Assembly (NCBI RefSeq): GCF_910592395.1
Contig: NC_088315.1
Location: 8,992,501 to 9,056,500, forward strand
DNA from: Lineus longissimus
Taxonomy: Eukaryota; Nemertea; Pilidiophora; Heteronemertea; Lineidae
Direction of reading: 5' to 3'
Length of the DNA stretch: 64,000 nt
Under the pieces are notes generated by a model that worked only from the letters and a program-made list of their open reading frames with translations, was not told where the DNA came from and did no database searches. The translations under genes were made by a program, and so were the position numbers. Of the stretch, positions 31,571 to 48,601 are shown one piece after another. Each line of letters opens with the position of its first letter. Within the stretch, counting starts at the first letter, position 1.

Positions 31571-31875
31571 TGCTGACAAGCTTTCACTTCAATTGGCATC
31601 ACTGCAAAAAAATAATTTTAAACTGTATACACAGCACTCTTGTTGCTGACAAACTAACTAGTAACACATAAAGATTCTGGAGACACCACTTTTTTATATC
31701 CTACATTTACTTAACTGGTATTTTGTTATTACTGTTGGGCTTGACAGAAGATGGTACCTATGTGACCAGCACAAAATCTGCATTTTAATCTGAAAAACAC
31801 CCCTGATCACTCTTTTTTGGAACAAGGATGGATGCACTACAGATACCATAAGGAATGGCACCCCGGGAGAGGGGA

Positions 31876-32910
31876 AAGTCTATCTTATGTTGCACGTGAT
31901 GAGTTGAGGGGGCGGGGTCGGAGTTGCAACAAGGAGACATAATGTAGGATCTGGCACCAAATATGCTCAATTGAACCAATTCTGGTCGAACAGGTAACAT
32001 TTTGCCCATGCATTTTACAATAAAATTGTATTCATAATAGGCCACATATTAATGGTATATGGTAATTTAGAGTAAATTAGACAACAGTATTTTAGACAAA
32101 GTCAATTAGACAATGTTAATCTAGACAATGGTAATCTAGACAATGGTCTTTTTAAACAATGGTAAATTAGACAATGGAGGTACTATCTTAGTACAGTATC
32201 TCCCGATTAGGAAAGATCTTCTTTTTGGGAGTTGGTATGATCTAAGGCCTAGCCATGAGGCATTCCAATGGCGTGCTTGTCAAGTCTTATGTCAAACACC
32301 GATTACACCACAAGAACCCAGCAATTAGCTCACTCATAGAGAACAACACCTTCACCTGTTCACCCCTAAAGGCAACACCTTTTAATTACCTGAGAAATAA
32401 CAGTCAATTAGTCAATTAATCAATTTTGTGTTGATAGGCCAGAGATCATGACAACTCCCAAAAAGAAGATCGGACTCGGTGGTACTATACTAAAGTCTAT
32501 CTTATGATACACATGATGAGTTGAGGGGGCGGGGTCGGGGTCGGAGTTGCAACAAGGAGACATATTATGTAGGGTCTGGCACCAAATATGCTCAATTGAA
32601 CCAATTCTGGTCCAACGGGTAACATTTTGCCCATGCATTTACAATAAAATTGTATTCATAGGCCACATATTAATGGTATAATTTAGAGTAAATTAGACAA
32701 TGGTATTTTAGACAAAGTCAATTAGGCAATGTAAAAATGTTAATCTAGACAATGGTCATTTTAGACAATGGTAAAGTAGACAATGGTTTACTAGACAAAA
32801 GGATAGGCAAATTAGACAATGGAGGTACTATCTTAGTATAGTTTACCATTGTCTAGATTACCATTGTCTAATCTATCATTGTCTAGATTACCATTGTCTA
32901 GGACAATGAG
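31876..32910. repeat. Complex direct/inverted repeat block with TAGACAATGG arrays
   Basis: A ~180-bp segment (31876-32056) recurs in direct orientation at 32488-32676. Between the copies, 32166-32256 recurs inverted at 32428-32490 (GGTACTATCTTAGTAC and GGGAGTTG(G/T)TATGATCT words). Arrays of TTAGACAATGG and TCTAGACAATGG follow each copy and switch to the complementary strand (CCATTGTCTAGATTA) at about 32838-32910. Confidence 0.85.
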
Positions 32911-32919
32911 AATCCATTC

Positions 32920-33000
32920 TCAATGGATGCACGCGCAGAACATGGCCATGGCCAAGCACATGGTCCACAGGCATGCGCAATGGCATGCGCAACGAAACAG
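32920..33000. promoter_or_regulatory. Candidate NRF1-type promoter
   Basis: Two GCATGCGCAA words (32970-32996) and a GCACGCGCAG word (32928-32938) match the NRF1 consensus YGCGCAYGCGCR in part. Such clusters usually mark CpG-type housekeeping promoters. Sequence from here to about 33560 is more GC-rich than its surroundings. Confidence 0.35.
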
Positions 33001-33210
33001 TGTATTACGTTATCTCAATCATACGAAGTCTTTTGTTTTTGGTGCACGCTTTTTCACCAGAATAAACGCTCAAAATGTTGATAAAGCCCAGTTTACCAAA
33101 AGTAAAAATACATATAGAACACAAAAGTTTGGGTTAGATGACGCGATCAAGATGCCAAAAACTTCCAATTGACACTTTTTCAGGAGTTGAGGGCCGATCA
33201 CTCGCCAAAA

Positions 33211-33300
33211 ATGTCGGCGCCATTTCGATGTTTTGCGCACCTCCAAAAAAAATCACGAAATAATGCATCGCAAGTGATAGAAAATCGATGGATATATGAG
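33211..33300 (+). CDS. Possible first coding exon, gene unknown
   Basis: A plus-strand frame from ATG encodes about 30 residues beginning MSAPFRCFAHLQKKSRNN, with a basic, amphipathic character like a mitochondrial targeting peptide. It ends TATGAG|GTATGA, an acceptable splice donor. It lies ~220 bp downstream of the NRF1-like cluster. I could not find matching downstream exons, so this is speculative. Confidence 0.25.
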
Positions 33301-33599
33301 GTATGATATCTAAGCTATCAACATACCGCCCAAAAATGTCTTTGTTCGGAAAAGAAACCCAAAAATCGAGGTTTTTGTGCGGAAGTTTTGAAGGACCGCC
33401 AGCCAATGAATTTACACGTGGCAGACGAGGGACAGACTTACTGCGCAGTCGCAGAACTACAACACCATCCGCTACAGGCGCGGACCGGCCTCGTACGGTC
33501 CAGGGATGGCTGTCGCCAAGGACGATCGGGATGGTGAACTTCACTGCGCTGGAATAAGTGTCCAAGCAGATCGAAATTAGTGTTGCCCTCGAAAGCACA

Positions 33600-33975
33600 G
33601 AAAGACCGCCCCTGAACCAAAAGAAGCATCGTCATTTGTTTCTCCAAATTAATGAAAGACTGCCCCTTCTTCCTCTAAACCAAAAAGGACTCCCCCTTCT
33701 TCCTCTAAATAAAAGAATGGCTGTGGTTTCTTCCTCTGAACCAAAGAATGACTCTCCCTCCTTCCTCTAAACCAAAGACTCTTCCCTTGAACTGAAGAAA
33801 GTTTTTCCTCTAAACCAAAGAATGACTGTCCCTTCTACTTCTAAATCAAAAAGGCTGTCCTTTCTTCCTCTGAACTAACGAAAGCCTGCCCCTTCCTCCT
33901 CTAAACCAAAGAAAGACTGTCGACCCTTCTATCTCTAAACAAAATAAAGGCTGCCGTGTCTTCCTCTTAACTTTT
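33600..33975. repeat. ~38-bp pyrimidine-rich minisatellite
   Basis: About nine diverged units of the type CCCCTTCTTCCTCTAAACCA followed by AAGAANGACTG. Confidence 0.85.
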
Positions 33976-34029
33976 AGCCACACTCGCTGGTGGAGCAATC
34001 AAGTCCGACTTTGACTTATTGTTAACAAT

Positions 34030-37000
34030 ACCTCCTTTCTTTCACAATGTTGTCAACACTGTGAAGCGCGGGCCAGGCTCGGTTCGGTTTGGTTCCTACT
34101 GTCTCATCTGTCTCACCTTGGTTGTAATACAGTGATGGTGGTGCCAGGTCCAGTTTCGTCTAGGTATGACTGTCTCGACTCTTTCACCACATTGTCAATA
34201 CGCTGGAAAAGACATGCTCAGTTCAGTCTGGTTGTGACAGTTCAGTCACCATTTTCTCTCACCGTGTAGGCAAAACGGTGGAGCAGCCAGGCTCATTGGG
34301 GTGATTGTGACTGTCTCATCTTTCTCGTTTTGGTGGCGATGACGGTCGTGGTGCATCGAGGCCCGATTCTGTCTTGAAGATTCCAGTCCCAATTCGGCCT
34401 GGTTGTGACGGTCTTATCTCTGTCATCATGTTGGGAACACGATCGCTGAGCAGCCAGGCCCAATTCAATTTGCTGGTGTGACTATCTCGTCTCATTCACA
34501 ACTGCGGTGGAGCATCCTGGCGCAATATGGCTTGGTTGGGACTATCTGATTTCTTTTAGGCCGTTTACAACATGGAAGTGGAGCTGCCAAGCCCAATTTC
34601 GTCTTGTTGTGACTGTCTCGTCTCTTTTCCAATCCGAGGACCGATTCAGTCTGGTTGTGATTGTCTCTTTCTTACCATAATGGCAACACGTTCAGCTTGG
34701 CAGCTCTGTGGTGGAGTGACCTGGCCCGATTTGGTATGTTTGCGACTATCTCTCTATCTCTAAACATGTTGGCATCCCATTGGTGGAGCTGGCAGGCCCA
34801 ATTTGGCTTGGTTGTTAATGTCTCATCGGTCTCAAAATATTCATGGCGTTGCAGATTTTAGCCCTTATTCTGCCTGGTTGTGACTGTCTTATCTCTCTCA
34901 GAAGGATGGAAACACGATGGTTGACCAGCCTGGCCCAATACGGTCGGGTTCCGGCTGTATCATCTATCTCTCAATGTCGGCATTACGGTGGCGGAGATAG
35001 TCGAGCAGCTAGGCCCGTTGTGGTTGTGACTCTTCCATCTCTCATCATGCCATGCCAGGCCAGTTCGTGTGAAATCAAGACCAAATCACGCCTGTCTGTT
35101 CCACAACCGTTCTGCCAACATTGTGGGATGGAAGAGACAGCGGCAACCAGATTGGATCGGGGCTGGCTGCTCCAGCACAGTTTGTGCCAAAAAATGAAAG
35201 GATGGGACAGTCCCAACTAGACCGAATCGGGCCTGGCTGCAACACGACCGTGATTCCAACACGCTCAGAGATATCATTCATTAGCAACCAGGTTGAATGG
35301 GGCTAGGTTGCTCCACCACCGCTACTTGCTAACATGCTGAAATAAATTACTCTGGCCTCACCACAGTAAAAGAGACGAAACAGTCACAGTCACTTTACGA
35401 AGGACCACCGACTTTATAATAAAATCCGGACTGACTGTCTAAAACGTGGTGAACGAAAGAAGAAGAAGAAGAACACTTTACGAAGTTTGACTTATCAGCT
35501 CCACAACCAGGTTGACATCGTGCTCAAAAGGATCAGACAGTCGCAACCAGAGAGACTCCGTCATGAGACCAGTCTTTTTTACACCTTCGTCATATACAAA
35601 AATCGAGGGGCAGAGCATATCGAAAACAACCCACGTGATGAGATAGATGAGACAGTCACAACCAGACTGTATCGGAGCCTGGTATAGCTGCTCCATCACC
35701 ACCGTGTTGCCAACATGATGTGATAGATACGACAGTCTCAACCACACAGGACTGGGCCTTGTTATGCCAAAGTGCTGATAACATGATGAAAGTGACGAGA
35801 TAGTAACAACTTGACATAATTGGGAGTGGCAGCTCCACCACCGTGTTGCCAACATGTTCAACTGCGGTGGAGCATCCTGGCGCGATTTGGCTTGGTTTGG
35901 ACTGTCTGATTTCTTTTAGCTCGTTTAATAGTGGAGCTGCCACATAGTAGTGGAGCTGCCAAGCCCAATTTCGTCTTGTTGTGACTGTCTCGTCTCTTTT
36001 CCCATCCGAGGACCAATTCAGTCTGGTTGCGATTGTCTCTTTCTTACCATAGTGGCAACACGAGACACCGCAATGCAATAGAGACAAGATAGTCACAACC
36101 AGACTGAACCAGGCTTGGCTGCTCAACACCGTTGTCAATATGGTGAGATAGATGAGACAGTTGCCTCCAAACTAAATTGGGTCTGGTTGTGTGATGACCA
36201 TATTACCAACATGGTGAGGTAGATGAGACAGTCCTAACCACACAGGACTGTGCGTTGCTGTTCCACCGTGTTGACAATTCGGTGAACGAGATGAGACAGT
36301 CACAACGAGACGAAATTGGGCCTGGCAGCTTAACCACTGCATTGCTCAGAGAGCTCAGATAATCGTAGCCAGGTTGAATCCGCCTGGCTGCTCAGCGACC
36401 GTGTTTCCAACATGATGAGGAAAATGAAACCAGGCCTAATTTTGTCACACTCTCTCTTACTCTCTTGTCTCTTTCAACAATATGAAAGAGATGAGATCTT
36501 AACAAGCAGACCAAATCAGGTCTGGTTGTGTGATGATGACCATATTGCAATTTATGGTAAGAAAGATATGACATTCCCAACAACACAGGACTGGGCCTGG
36601 CTGCTCGACTCGACCATGTTGACAATGTGATGAAAGAATGAGACAGTTCCAACAAGACGAAATCGGGCCTTGCCACGTCACTACCAAGCTGACGGTGAGA
36701 TGATTAAGCAGTCACAACCAGGCCGAACCAGGGCTGAAATCTACATCAGTTTCACGACATTGTGAAAGAGATGAGACAGTCACAACCAGATCAAATCGGG
36801 CCAGGATGCCAACATGGTTAGACAGATAAGAGATGAGACAGTCACAACCGGACCAAATTGGGCCAGGATGCCAACATAGTTAGACAGATAAGAGATGAGA
36901 CAGTCACAACCAGGCTTAATCGGGCCTTGCTACGTCACCACCAAGCTGACGGTGAGTGAGATGAAGCAGTCACAACCAGGCCGAATCAGGGCTGTAATCT

Positions 37001-37440
37001 ACATCAGCTTCACGACATTGTGAAAGAGATGATACATGCACAACCGTACCAAATCGGACCAGGATGCCAAAATGGTTAGACAGATAAGAGATGAGACAGT
37101 CACAACCGATGGGGCTGGCTGCCCGATGATGGCGAGATTGATGAGACAGTCACAACCAGGCTTAATCGGGCCTTGGTGTGCCATGATCATCTTGCCAACA
37201 TGGTGAGATTGATATACCAACGGAACCAGATTGAATCGCGCCCGACTCATCCATTGTCTTGCCAAAATGGTAAGAAAGATGAGATAGACACAACCAGAGT
37301 GAATTGTGCTTGGCTGCTCCACCATCTTCTTGCCAACATGGTTGGATATACGAGACAGTCCAAACCACACAGGGCTTGGCCAGGCTGCTCCTCTGTGTTG
37401 ACAACATTAAGACCACCATGATCAGTAAATACAAATTACA
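34030..37440. repeat. Diverged ~75-bp satellite array with orientation changes
   Basis: Units contain GAGATGAGACAGTCACAACC, then (A/G)GACCAAATCGGGCCTGG, CTGCTCCACCACCGTG and TTGCCAACATGGTG. From 34030 to about 35060 the units run in the reverse-complement sense, then in the forward sense to about 35860, reversed again at about 35860-36065, then forward to 37440. There are roughly 40 units with high divergence, and open frames in this stretch are by-products of the repeat. Confidence 0.85.
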
Positions 37441-39821
37441 AAGATTGATGAGCAGCAACTACATCTCGGTAAACACAGACTGGTTGGAATACCGATGGGT
37501 TACTTCCATTCTCTTAAACCAACAAACATTCACTATGAAATATCTTTTATTAAGTCACGATAATCTAGTCGACATTATTATACAAAATGACTCAAATAAT
37601 AAACAAACTGGCTATTTACAAAGGTTGCATAGTCTTCCTTGGCAACAAGCAGATACCAATCTATCATGGTGGTGTTCACACAGTTAACAAATTTTCAATA
37701 TCTTCATCCATTTCTGGAGTTTTTGTTGGAGTTTTCAAAGTCCTACTTTACACCCTGTTACATATCTTTTTTTCAAACGACACTTCACACGACCAGTACC
37801 CCTCTGAAAATTGCTGAAATTCAGGATTGGACTCCAATGTGAAATGGATTGCAAGCTGTGGCTTGTCTTCTCTGATCTAAGCGCGACAGGCCACTTTAAG
37901 ATCAATTATGATGTCATAAATAAATGTCAGGAGATCATACTCCCTGTCATGTACAAATTTGGCTCATGGGGTTTGGGAAGCTGCCATACATGTATTTTGG
38001 GGAGAGTTTCCGAAGCTGTTATCAAGGTGTTTTTGGCAGAGTTTCAGAAGCTGCTTTTCAGGTGTTTTGAGGAGAGTTTCTTAAGCTGCTATTTAGGTTT
38101 TTTCAGGAGAGTATGTGCTCACTGTGAAGTCGGATTTGATGAAATATGTGCAACTGTATGTATAGATTCATTTGAGGTAGGGTTACAAGTGAAAACAAAC
38201 ACAATTTTTAGAAATGAGTGCGATATTGAAAATGTTACGCATTGTGAACACTGCCTTAGGAATTCTGAAGCTTGAAACTAAGACCCAGAATATCCTAAAT
38301 CTTGCTCTAGTTTGAATCATTTTGCACAAAAATGCTGTATCTGTACATAAAGTAATGAATGATATTGTGAAGTTTATAAACAGCTGTACACGTTATAATA
38401 AAGAAATGCTTAGAATACCAGTTGAAAATCAAACTGTAGTAAAGCCTGAAGTACAACCTTAGACAAAAGTATATACACACCCCAGATACTGAATATCTCG
38501 CTTTCTACTACCATCTATCTTTCATCGAACAAAATTAAGATGTTCCGATGTCTCTCAATGTACACACAGCTAAGGAATCTGCCAGTCTGCCCAGCAGTAA
38601 AGAGATGCATCTTTTGAAAACTTAGACGACTATAAACTTCTGTCCAATACTGTACATAAATGAGGCTGAACACTGTATCCAAAGCCATGAGAAGATAAAA
38701 TGAGACATATCGTAATAAGCAATACTTTGCATCCAGAATCACCCCCATACAACACAAGTGAATCAAGAAATTTGCGAAAAAATATTATATTCTCTATGAA
38801 GTTCCCCCACTTGAAATCTTCACAACCAAACATTCGATAAAATCAATGTGCCCATATTACAATACAAATCCCCACTACCTTGGCAGTAAAAGCTGCAGAA
38901 ATGATACCATAGTGGGGTAATCCCCAACTTTCCAAATCTTATGATGTTAAGTTAGCGCATTGAATGATCTTCTAACATCTCTTTTTGTACAGTGATTCAA
39001 TTGAAGATTTACCAGGTATGCTTCAAGCTGTAGGGTGGAAAATGTATGGGACAAATCCACCACACTTTGGGCCAATGCTATCCCAACTTACGGTATCTTA
39101 GTTTGAGTTTGCTTTTAGACAATCACCTTAGACTTGACAAACATCGCAGCACATTTAAAGGTTCGTTGAACACAGAACATGTTAAAACTCAGGTCAGAAT
39201 TCAATTTTTGACAAATTACTCCCCAAGCTATGCTAATCCCCAATCTAATTTCCCCAATTGCTTCATCAACCAACATATGCTATCGACTCCCAATGAAGTC
39301 ACTAAGCTCACTCACTCACAAACGCTATATTCTATCACTATCCTCACACACTCTCCCTTCCATACTCAAATATGATCAACCCATCTCATTTCAATCTAAC
39401 CTTGCCAATACTCGACTGACGTTTTATGTACAGTGTCATAAAGAAATGAATACAGGGTGAACAGGGAATTTTGGCAAGTTTGAATGGAAACAATATCCAG
39501 CAACTAGCTGACCTTAGTCAAACAAACCAACTTTGTATGCAGTCAAACAAACCAACTTTGTATGCATGCCTCATTCTCATACAACGGTAAGACGGACTTG
39601 TCCTGGCGCGCATTCATTTGGAACAACCTTGGGAAGTTCCAAAGGGGATAAAAACAAAGTGATAAGGCCTCCCACCTTTGGCAAGGTGCAGCTGTACATT
39701 ACGATCACTGCTTTAACCAAGATTTTCACAGGCATCAAATGCCATGGACACATGATCACAAAAGTCCAGAATACCTCACAACCCCCAGAATATCAGAAGT
39801 CAATGTTCATTAAGTGACCAA
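37441..39821. other. Intergenic downstream of PLK1
   Basis: No gene recognised. A ~48-bp unit (GAGAGTTTC.GAAGCTG..) is repeated about three times at 37995-38110 and a 25-bp unit (CAGTCAAACAAACCAACTTTG) twice at 39516-39565. Part is probably the PLK1 3' UTR. I did not find a clear polyadenylation signal close to the stop. Confidence 0.5.
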
Positions 39822-45228
<5,407 letters not shown>

Positions 45229-45546
45229 TTTCACGGATTTTATAACTTTTATCACAAAAAATGATGAAAAATAGCAACCACGAGATTCAGAAAAGCCGAA
45301 ACGGTTCAAAATTACCAGTAATTCCCACTCGTTTGTTAACCGAGGCGCGATTGGCCAAATTTTGTATACTGAATTCTGATTGGTTTAAAAGGTCGGTATA
45401 TATCGGTAATTTCCGTAAACATTCGGACATTTAAAGGTACATTGTAGTACATTGTAAAAACAAATCTCATTGGCTAAGAAAATTAAAGGTCTAAATTGTA
45501 AACCAATCAAAATTTAGGTACTGTCCGCTGCCGGAACTCATCCGAA
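45229..45546. promoter_or_regulatory. Shared bidirectional PLK1/PINX1 promoter
   Basis: Only 318 bp separate the two start codons. Four CCAAT boxes are present: ATTGG at 45350-45354, 45379-45383 and 45469-45473, and CCAAT at 45503-45507. The first two are 29 bp apart. A TTTGAA cell-cycle homology region (CHR) lies on the PLK1 strand at 45305-45310, about 40 bp from the nearest CCAAT box. CHR plus spaced CCAAT boxes is the known architecture of G2/M genes controlled by MuvB/DREAM and NF-Y. Binding is inferred. Confidence 0.6.
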
Positions 45547-48500
45547 ATGTCCATGCTGGCTGGTCCTCGTCGAAAAGTGAAACTTTCTAAAGATCCTAAC
45601 AACCTAAATTGGAGTAACGGTACGCTTTGAAGCATGCTTGACTTCATCTGATTGTACAAAGAAAAAAAATGAAATCGACAAAGCTAATAGGCATGAAGTA
45701 GCCGTGCTGTTAAGGGTGCTCTTAAGTCAATGATAGATCGGGCGTGCTCACGCACATGTACATGCACACACCGATACATGTGCTGTACGAAATGAGTGGT
45801 GTAACAGTGATTTTGTCACCTGGCCCAAAATGTTAAACCAGTACTAAACGACACTTAAAAAGTTGGCCCGAGAGTTGCGGCAGTATGTTTTGAGTGTAGT
45901 ATTGCGCATTCCTTTTATATGACCAGACCTGTTGCTAGTGTTAGTGTTGAGCATCACCTTAAAGGGGGACTATAGCCTATAGGCAGGAGCAGAGGGGCTA
46001 ATTTGGCCATCTTCAGTTGACTAATATACACAGTAATGGTACTGGGTCATGTCAGATTCAGCACTAAATATATTCCTCATACAAGCGCAAATCATTTTGA
46101 CGTACTGTGAGATGTGAGAGACCCCTATTGGCGACTTTGTGTAACTTTATTGTGCCTGCCTAGCTGCTGCCTATACTGTCTCTTTAAGAAAACACGGCGT
46201 TGTCTTCCTTTTACCCAAAATTCTTTGATTTTTATTTAGATGAAGACAAGTTTGGTCAGCGAATGTTGGAGCGGATGGGTTGGCAGAAAGGTAAAGGCCT
46301 TGGCGCCAATGAAGATGGGAAGGTGGACCACATAGCAGTGACTCTCAAAAGTGACAACACTGGTGTCGGTTGCACAAAGAGCCATGCAGATAACTGGATA
46401 GCCCATCAAGATGATTTTGGCGCGTTGTTGGCGAATTTGAACGCAAATCATTCTAACACCAACAGTGGAACCAACACTCCTGATGCTGAGAAAGTCATTA
46501 GTCTTGAAAGTCATTCGAAGTCCGCTAAAGGCAGAGTTCAGTAAGTTTTTGAGAAAGATAAAACAGGACAGTGATTTCATTGGAGATGTGGGCTTGTTGG
46601 AACATTTGCTTTTACATTGGTTGTGTCTTTTGAGTAATGTAATGTCTCAGTATTCCAACATCCACTGATATTCTAGAATATTAAGATTCTTGAAATGATC
46701 CTAATCTATTAACCAGTCCACTTCTTGTGTAAGTGTCGTGAGTTGTATATGTCAGTCTCACCAGTTACAAACACTAAACAATACTTGCTTCTTTTCCAGT
46801 TACAAGAAATTCACACGCAGCAAAGATCTCTCGGCTAAGAACACTGCGGACTTGAATTGTGTGTTTGGAAGACGAAAGTCGAAGGGTAATACTACAAGTA
46901 GTATGCGAGCAGAGGTTGGTATTTTTCTATGGTGCATTGTAATTTCTCCTCCAGGCCAGGATAATCTGAGATTGACTGTGATGAAGTTTTAGTTGGTCTT
47001 CTCTTCTCCTGATCAGCATTTCCCTCCAGTCCAGGACAAAAAGCTGTTCAGTCTGTGAATTCCCTTTCCTCTCCTTGACTCCTTGCATGCAAAGCAGACT
47101 TTCTTGACAAATATGAAGCAAGATAGACAACTCATTGATCTCTCAAATTATTATTCCTTTTCCTTAACAGGAAGAAATCGTAAGCGCAGACCCTGCCCCA
47201 GCCGATGACAAGGATAGCAACTATGGCGTTGTCACGACAACGAGTAAACAAAGTGTCCAGGAGTATTTTGCACAGAAGATGGCCGAATTGAAGCAGTCAA
47301 GGGACAAAGAGACAGAATCACCAGAGAAAGGAAAAGTTGCAAATAATGACTTTGATTATGAGTTTGGTGCTGCGGTTATCGGTTCTGGGGCATCATGTGA
47401 ACTTGGCGTGCGGTATGAAGATGTTGAGGATGACTACGGGTGTTCTTTTGAAGACAGAATAGAGGGTGGTATTCAAAATGAGATCGTTGTGAAGTCTAAG
47501 AGTGATAAAAAGAGGAAAAGAAAGAAAATGGTTGATGAAGGAGAGGATATTGTTGAGGGGGATAGGGACTTGGGCAAGAGTTCAGATTGTGCTATTGAGC
47601 CAAGTAAAAAGAAAAGGAAGAAAATGGTTGATGAAGGAGGGGAGGGGGCTGGGGACGAGCATGTAGGTGGTGATGTTGAGCCAAGTAAAAAGAAACGAAA
47701 AAAGGACAAGAAAATGGTTGATGAAGGAGAGGATGTAACCGAGGAGACTGTGGACTTGGGCGAGAGTTTAGACTGTGATGTTGTGCTGAGTAAAAAGAAA
47801 CGAAAAAAGGACAAGAAAATGGTTGATGAAGGAGAGAATGTAACCGAGGAGACTGTGGACTTGGGCGAGAGTGTAGACTGTGTTGTTGTGCCGAGTAAAA
47901 AGAAACGAAAAAAGGACAAGAAAAGGAGAAAGGCAGCAGATGAGGAGGCTGTGTGTGCTGTAACTGAAAAAGATAGTGTTAAGGGGAAGAAAAAGAAAGG
48001 GAAAAAGAAGTTGAAGATGAAAGAAAGCGTTTCTGATGAAAATTTAGACAAAGATGGTGTGGAGGAAGAAACAGAGGTTGCTGTTGATACAGCAGTGGAT
48101 GTTGATGTTGATGTTGGTTGTGCTGATGAAGGGAAGAAGAAGAAAAAGAAAAAGAAGAAAAGTGGCAAAAAGGAGGACCGTGAAGCTGAGGAAGGAACTA
48201 CCAATTCTGAAATTGTAGAGAAAGAAGAACGTGTGCGGAAGACTAAAAAGGGGAAACGGAAGGCAGTGGCGAAGGCAGACGTTAAAAAAGATGGTGAAAT
48301 AAAGGAGTCGAGTGGTGAAAGAAAAGTTGATGAAGATGAAAGTGAAAAAAGTGAGACTGAATCTAAGAAGACAAGGAAAAGGAAACTTGTTAAAGAAAAG
48401 AATGCATCGTCTGCGTCAGCCGATCCTGTTGTTAATATGAAGAATTACTGGGGGCCAAAGCAGAACTATTTTGACAAGGCAACGGGTAAGACTGTGCCCT

Positions 48501-48601
48501 TTGATGAACTGGGCTGGACTGAATTCAAAGGGTCTAATATTCTCAGTGTAACGGGTTATTGGGGTGTGAGGTCTGGTTTTGTCTCCAGTGAGAAACTATA
48601 G
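45547..48601 (+). CDS. PINX1: PIN2/TERF1-interacting telomerase inhibitor-type G-patch protein
   Basis: Four exons with consistent phases: 45547-45619, 46240-46540, 46800-46914, 47171-48601, giving 639 residues (human about 328). The start MSMLAGPRRKVKLSKDP matches the family N-terminus. A G-patch (about residues 25-70, FGQRMLERMGW, KGKGLGANEDG) and the conserved NWIAHQDDF, HYKKFTRSKDLS, CVFGRRKS and QEYFAQKMAELK segments follow. The C-terminal half is lineage-specific: Lys-rich motifs (SKKKRKKDKK) alternate with acidic ones (MVDEGE..TEETVDLGE). The last ~50 residues form a Trp/Tyr-rich module (NYWGPKQNYF ... GYWGVR). Known PINX1 acts in the nucleolus in rRNA processing and as a telomerase inhibitor. 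The third exon uses an unusual GTTGGT donor. It shares its promoter with PLK1. Confidence 0.92.
47500..47930 (+). repeat. Coding tandem repeats in PINX1
   Basis: Four units pair KKKRKK(DKK) with MVDEGE; the last two full units (about 117 bp each, near 47677-47910) are nearly identical at the DNA level, so the repeat has expanded recently in frame. Confidence 0.85.

Noticed and set aside
33134-33598. 154-codon minus-strand frame
   Set aside because: No motif; overlaps the GC-rich candidate promoter and first exon on the other strand, and its composition gives no support.
31098-37440. CRISPR-like appearance of regularly spaced repeats
   Set aside because: Eukaryotic DNA; repeats lack constant repeats with unique spacers and are ordinary satellites.
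35478-37690. Many 60-160-codon frames in the satellite region
   Set aside because: Repeated satellite sequence gives similar peptides in several frames; no conserved domain.
37811-38275. 154-codon frame with repeated FxxxFxxLLFRCF-type segments
   Set aside because: Derives from a ~48-bp imperfect tandem repeat; no homology recognised.
45229-45309. Upstream in-frame ATG extending PLK1 by 27 residues
   Set aside because: The extension is not PLK1-like, includes the CHR region and the ATG at 45228 has a better context.
47473-48204. 243-codon minus-strand frame rich in Ser and Phe
   Set aside because: Antisense shadow of the Lys/Glu-rich PINX1 exon.
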